Made by a program: the position numbers and the translations under genes | Origin: Ustilago trichophora | Lineage: Eukaryota > Basidiomycota > Ustilaginomycetes > Ustilaginales > Ustilaginaceae | Length of the DNA: 64,000 nt | Direction of reading: 5' to 3' | NCBI GenBank assembly: GCA_900323505.1 | Contig: OOIN01000008.1 | Span: forward strand, 372,001 to 436,000 | Notes under the pieces: model-generated | What the model was told of the DNA's origin: nothing | Databases searched by the model: none | Seen by the model: only the letters and a program-made list of their open reading frames with translations | In this document: piece by piece, positions 60,638 through 64,000 of the stretch | Position numbering within the stretch: position 1 is the first letter of the stretch | How the letters are laid out: each line of letters opens with the position of its first letter

Positions 60638-63600
60638 ATGGCCGCCACACCAGCTGGTCCCAGCACCACCACCACCACCACCATCACCTCTTCCCCCCAC
60701 AAACACAATCGCACTCAAGCAGACCGACAAATCCAAAGGCGATGGATCCAGCTCATCGACGACTGGCACTCCTCCACCTCCTCTATCTCTACGCAACCCT
60801 TTGGAACAGCATCGCGCGATCAACTAGTTGAAGAGATCTCTCAACACGCACAAACGCTCTGTCGCACCATCAAGGATAAAATATGGCTGTTGGACGCTTT
60901 CCAGCTCGGCATCCATGCTGTTCTCTTTCCCGAAAGTGGACGATCGGAGGCGGAAGATTGGGAGGAGCGATCGAGAGTAGAACAGTTGGGACAACAGCTG
61001 CTGCAGTTGGCGATACACTCTGTAGCCACACCATACCTTCGCAGTCTGAAGGAGCATAATGGAGAATCCTCTCGATTTGAGGCGGTGCAGAAGACGATGG
61101 ACCAATTCGAGCAATGTTCGAAAAGGCTGTCGGTGGCAGAGCGACTGCGTGGGATCACAGAGTCGCTGGCACTGCCAACGCTGCCTCTGGCACTGGTGCT
61201 AGATGAACAGAGTAGCACGCTCTTGCTGTGTCTGGCGAGCCTGTCTCAGGGGACAAAGCTGGTCGAACCGCTGCTGAAAGGGTATCCTTGGCTTGTGGAA
61301 GAGTCGGCGGATGCGAGACTGGCAATCGTGTCACAGCTGCTGACTGCAGGTGCTAGTGGGAGAGAGGAGTACGCCGCACTCGCTGCTGCGGGACTTCTCA
61401 TCGGCTGGAAGGATGGAAAAGAGGCTAGCATTTGGCAATCTGCGCAAGATGTGCCCAAACTTACACTGCAACAGCTGGTCGAGTTCTACAGTGGCCTGCT
61501 GGAGAGCTTGCGACAGACCAAATCTGACGCCGAAGCAAATGCCCTGCTCGAGTTTTTATCAAAAGAATGGCAGGGCTCTGATGCGCAACCCGCTCTAGCC
61601 CAACTCCAAAACGCCATCCCTTCCACCCCTGGTGCTCGACAACAACAGCCCACCGCCTCGGCAACCCAACCACGATTCGATCTCTCCTCGATCAAGACCC
61701 TACACAACCAAATTTCCACCACCACCGACACAAACAGAGAAGCACGCACCCAACTCGCCAAACAGCTTCTTGTCTCCAACTCTTCTTCCATCGCCAGACA
61801 GCTATCTCAGCTCGTCGACACGTATGACAGCGCGACAGTGCGCAGTTTTGCGCTTGCAGTTGTGCGCGAAGCGACTCCGTCCGAAGAGATGGCACGTTTG
61901 ACGGCGGCAGTGCTGTACGCCAGACCGGCCGTGGGAGGATTCCGTGTGGATTTGGATACTCCAAAGACGCTGTTGGACGAGGCTGAGGCCGTGCTTGCCC
62001 AGCAGGTGAAAGGGCGAGAGGCCGGAGGACAGAGGGTTTCGAAGCTAGGAAATGCGCTGAGGAACGCGCTCAATGTGGATCAGAAGAGCGTCGTACCCAG
62101 CTGTCAGTTGCTGGCACTGCTGTCCAGTGATGACGCTGAGGGTTTGCTAGATGCTGCACAGCAGCATGTCGAATGGCTACGCGAGATCACAGCGCTGGTA
62201 GAGGGGCAGAACGACAAGCCAGAGATGGTAGATCTGTGCTGGATTGCTGCGTTTGGCGGTGCTGCCCGTCATCCCCCGGACAGCAAAGCGGAGGCAGAGA
62301 ATCAGCAAAAATCAGTCCTCGACACTCTCCTAACCTCGTTCGCCACCGCCCACCCAACCCCGTCCTCCCTCTCTGGTCGCCCCGCAGACCGCCCCAGTAC
62401 AGCAGACACCTCCACACTGCGCTTCAGAGCGGCGTGGGACTCGTTCTTCCACCGCACACTCGAGCTGTGTACGCCTTTGGGTGCGTTTGCATTGATCCCG
62501 CAGGACGACACTATTCGTCTGTTGCTGGCGCAGATTCTCCGCACTGGAGATGTAGACCTCTTCGATTCCCTAAACTCTTCTTCGACTACAACCTTATCCG
62601 CTTCAGAACTGGAAGATCTGGTTCTCGACGTATCCACCTCGCTCTTTGACCAGGCATCCGTCGCTTCCACCCGATCCAAAGACATCCGACTCTCTCTCTC
62701 GATCCTATCCTGCTTACCCGCCACCTCCACCCGAGCTTCAGCCCAGAAGAACTTCATCGAGGCAGCCTGTCGTCTATCCTCCTTCAAGATCCGCTCCCCC
62801 TTGCATCCTACGTTACCTCTGACTCCGTCCGAAATTCGCGCTACACCGGACAAGATGAACCTGATCTCGCTCCTCCTCGCGAGTCAAGAGGATGCGTTCA
62901 AGTCGCCGGAACTTGTACTCGACCTGGCTATGCGGTTGTGTTGCCTGGCGCCTCTGTCGGTGGAGGAGAAGGGGTTGGTGGAGGCGAGGACGTTGGCCAT
63001 GTTGGCCGAGAGCGCTATTGCCGCAGACAAGTTCCAAGATGCTTCTGGCTTTGTTCAACGTTTGGTGGCAAAGTGTCGTCAGAAGAAGATGGAAGAGAAA
63101 GTGGTGGAATTGGGCTGGAAGACAAGTCTGCAGTTGGCAAAACATCCGAATTGGACCGATACTCCAGGACGCATTTCGACGCTAGGTCACGCTATGGCCA
63201 TGTGTCCGGCCCAACAGCTTTATGGCATGCTGAGGTTGTGGGAGCAGTTGCAGTTGCAGCTCGAGGCAGAGTTGGAGAGTGGGAAAGTGTTTGACGAGGG
63301 ATCGTCTCGAAAGGGGGGTGGCAATGGTGTGGGTGCGGGTAATTGGGGAGGAGGAGGAATGGGAGAATTGTTAACTTCGCAAACTGCAGCAGCGGCAGGA
63401 TTGGTAGGGAGTGCGGCGAATTTGCTCCCTCTCAGCTTCTCCCCCCTTAGCTACTTTAATGCATCTACCCCGAACACCAAGAACAGCCGCGCTGAATCGG
63501 GCAAAGGCGTAGACGAGAGAACGGCGAAACTCTTCGACTTTGACAACCTCTCCGGCGCCTCCTCCACAAATCACATCGATCCAAAAGACCGTGCAGTAAG

Positions 63601-63739
63601 AGCCGCCAGAGCTGCGAGAGACTTCCTCGGTTGGAAAGGTCAACGAGACCAAGACGAAAGTGCACAGAGTGCAGGAGGTCTAGGTGGATTCAGCTTCAGT
63701 CGTGGAGTTGGATGGTTGATCGGCGAAGAGAAACGTTGA
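60638..63739 (+). CDS. SEC39: Sec39-domain protein, Dsl1/NRZ tethering complex subunit
   Basis: A 1,033-residue, almost entirely helical, intronless frame after a Thr-rich N terminus. The pattern of repeated helices matches the Sec39 domain of yeast Sec39 and animal NBAS. The C-terminal block QRLVAKCRQKKMEEKVVELG, WKTSLQLAKHPNW and ISTLGHAMAMCPAQQLYGML (LGHA...CP) is the clearest sign. Sec39 joins Dsl1 and Tip20 at the ER to tether COPI vesicles returning from the Golgi. The tail has a Gly-rich linker (GGGNGVGAGNWGGGG) and a basic end (RAVRAARAARDFLGWKGQ). The call rests on fold-like pattern rather than on short invariant residues, so it is good but not certain. Confidence 0.82.
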   Translation: MAATPAGPSTTTTTTITSSPHKHNRTQADRQIQRRWIQLIDDWHSSTSSISTQPFGTASRDQLVEEISQHAQTLCRTIKDKIWLLDAFQLGIHAVLFPESGRSEAEDWEERSRVEQLGQQLLQLAIHSVATPYLRSLKEHNGESSRFEAVQKTMDQFEQCSKRLSVAERLRGITESLALPTLPLALVLDEQSSTLLLCLASLSQGTKLVEPLLKGYPWLVEESADARLAIVSQLLTAGASGREEYAALAAAGLLIGWKDGKEASIWQSAQDVPKLTLQQLVEFYSGLLESLRQTKSDAEANALLEFLSKEWQGSDAQPALAQLQNAIPSTPGARQQQPTASATQPRFDLSSIKTLHNQISTTTDTNREARTQLAKQLLVSNSSSIARQLSQLVDTYDSATVRSFALAVVREATPSEEMARLTAAVLYARPAVGGFRVDLDTPKTLLDEAEAVLAQQVKGREAGGQRVSKLGNALRNALNVDQKSVVPSCQLLALLSSDDAEGLLDAAQQHVEWLREITALVEGQNDKPEMVDLCWIAAFGGAARHPPDSKAEAENQQKSVLDTLLTSFATAHPTPSSLSGRPADRPSTADTSTLRFRAAWDSFFHRTLELCTPLGAFALIPQDDTIRLLLAQILRTGDVDLFDSLNSSSTTTLSASELEDLVLDVSTSLFDQASVASTRSKDIRLSLSILSCLPATSTRASAQKNFIEAACRLSSFKIRSPLHPTLPLTPSEIRATPDKMNLISLLLASQEDAFKSPELVLDLAMRLCCLAPLSVEEKGLVEARTLAMLAESAIAADKFQDASGFVQRLVAKCRQKKMEEKVVELGWKTSLQLAKHPNWTDTPGRISTLGHAMAMCPAQQLYGMLRLWEQLQLQLEAELESGKVFDEGSSRKGGGNGVGAGNWGGGGMGELLTSQTAAAAGLVGSAANLLPLSFSPLSYFNASTPNTKNSRAESGKGVDERTAKLFDFDNLSGASSTNHIDPKDRAVRAARAARDFLGWKGQRDQDESAQSAGGLGGFSFSRGVGWLIGEEKR

Positions 63740-64000
63740 AGCCAACTTGTGCAGTCTTGATTCATGTCCATTTTTTTCTTCTTTTTTTTTTTTGTTCGCT
63801 ACGAAGAGGAAGATGTCTGGTCCTTCGAATCGAGATGATATCGAGTGGCGTGCGTGAAAGAGAGAGACGTTATGTTTGAAGGGTTCGTGAAAAGGCTTTT
63901 ATAAGTGGTACAAATACAAATTCTCGTATATCATCCGCTCACCTCCTCCAGCTCCCTAACCAACCAACCTCTCCCATCCCTCAACTTGTCACCCAAAGCC
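63740..64000. other. 3' region and possible promoter of a gene beyond the window
   Basis: This begins with a T-rich tract (63,770-63,795). Near 63,896 TTTTATAAGTGG, followed by a CT-rich leader to the window end, resembles a core promoter pointing to the right. Confidence 0.3.

Noticed and set aside
1..64000. tRNA or rRNA genes
   Set aside because: No cloverleaf with a GGTTCGAATCC-type T arm, and no rRNA-like stretch, was noticed by eye. A tRNAscan-SE/Infernal run would settle this.

Overview
This window is fungal nuclear DNA, most likely from a smut fungus (Ustilaginomycotina, Ustilago/Sporisorium/Pseudozyma type). That assignment is an inference from compact, mostly intron-poor genes with high coding CpG, short GTAAGT/GTATGT...CAG introns of about 70-115 bp, CT-rich leaders, Zn2Cys6 regulators, and the set of recognisable proteins. 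I cannot name the species. About 23 protein-coding genes can be supported, most of them housekeeping or trafficking genes. No tRNA, rRNA or CRISPR array was seen.

Layout. 0-2.4 kb: a J-domain protein (possibly cut at the window edge) and EMC10 (-). 2.55-10.76 kb: an accessory island, CpG-poor and gene-poor. It holds a Tc1/mariner-IS630-like transposon relic, degenerate GGTTGAGTT repeats, fragments of unidentified repeat proteins, and one patch of normal CpG. 10.97-19.4 kb (all -): a polyglutamine protein ending in a CaaX box, a seven-exon GPI-anchored Kre9/Knh1-like wall protein, and a large Zn2Cys6 regulator. 21-27.3 kb: an SDR oxidoreductase (+), an unrecognised two-exon protein (-), and an S9 peptidase with a large internal insertion (+). 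27.5-34.4 kb (all -): kinesin-8, Dom34/Pelota and complex I NDUFA2. 34.8-39.4 kb (+): an FHIP-type Hook-complex subunit and the F1-ATPase chaperone Atp12. 39.7-50.4 kb: a Pex30-like dysferlin-domain membrane protein (-), PIG-S/Gpi17 (+), an acidic disordered nuclear-type protein (-), an aldo-keto reductase (-), a ZCCHC8-like zinc-knuckle/PSP protein (-) and a small unknown (-). 51.1-63.7 kb (+): a large FUSC/DUF2421-family membrane protein, a second Zn2Cys6 regulator and a Sec39-domain tethering protein.

The genes do not form one pathway. Recurrent themes are membrane and secretory biogenesis (EMC10, PIG-S, Sec39, Pex30-like, a GPI-protein substrate), microtubule transport (kinesin-8, FHIP) and mitochondria (J protein, NDUFA2, Atp12). 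The most striking observation is the transposase relic. One reading frame of 372 codons runs through it without a frameshift, and it is broken only by five TGA and one TAG codons. Two expected catalytic-region acidic residues are replaced by Lys. This sits in CpG-depleted DNA and fits cytosine-deamination (RIP-like or methylation-driven) inactivation. Other notable points are 10-, 18- and 21-bp microexons in the GPI-protein gene, the ~250-residue insertion in the S9 hydrolase domain, and the CaaX protein with a duplicated W-[DE]-D-Q motif.
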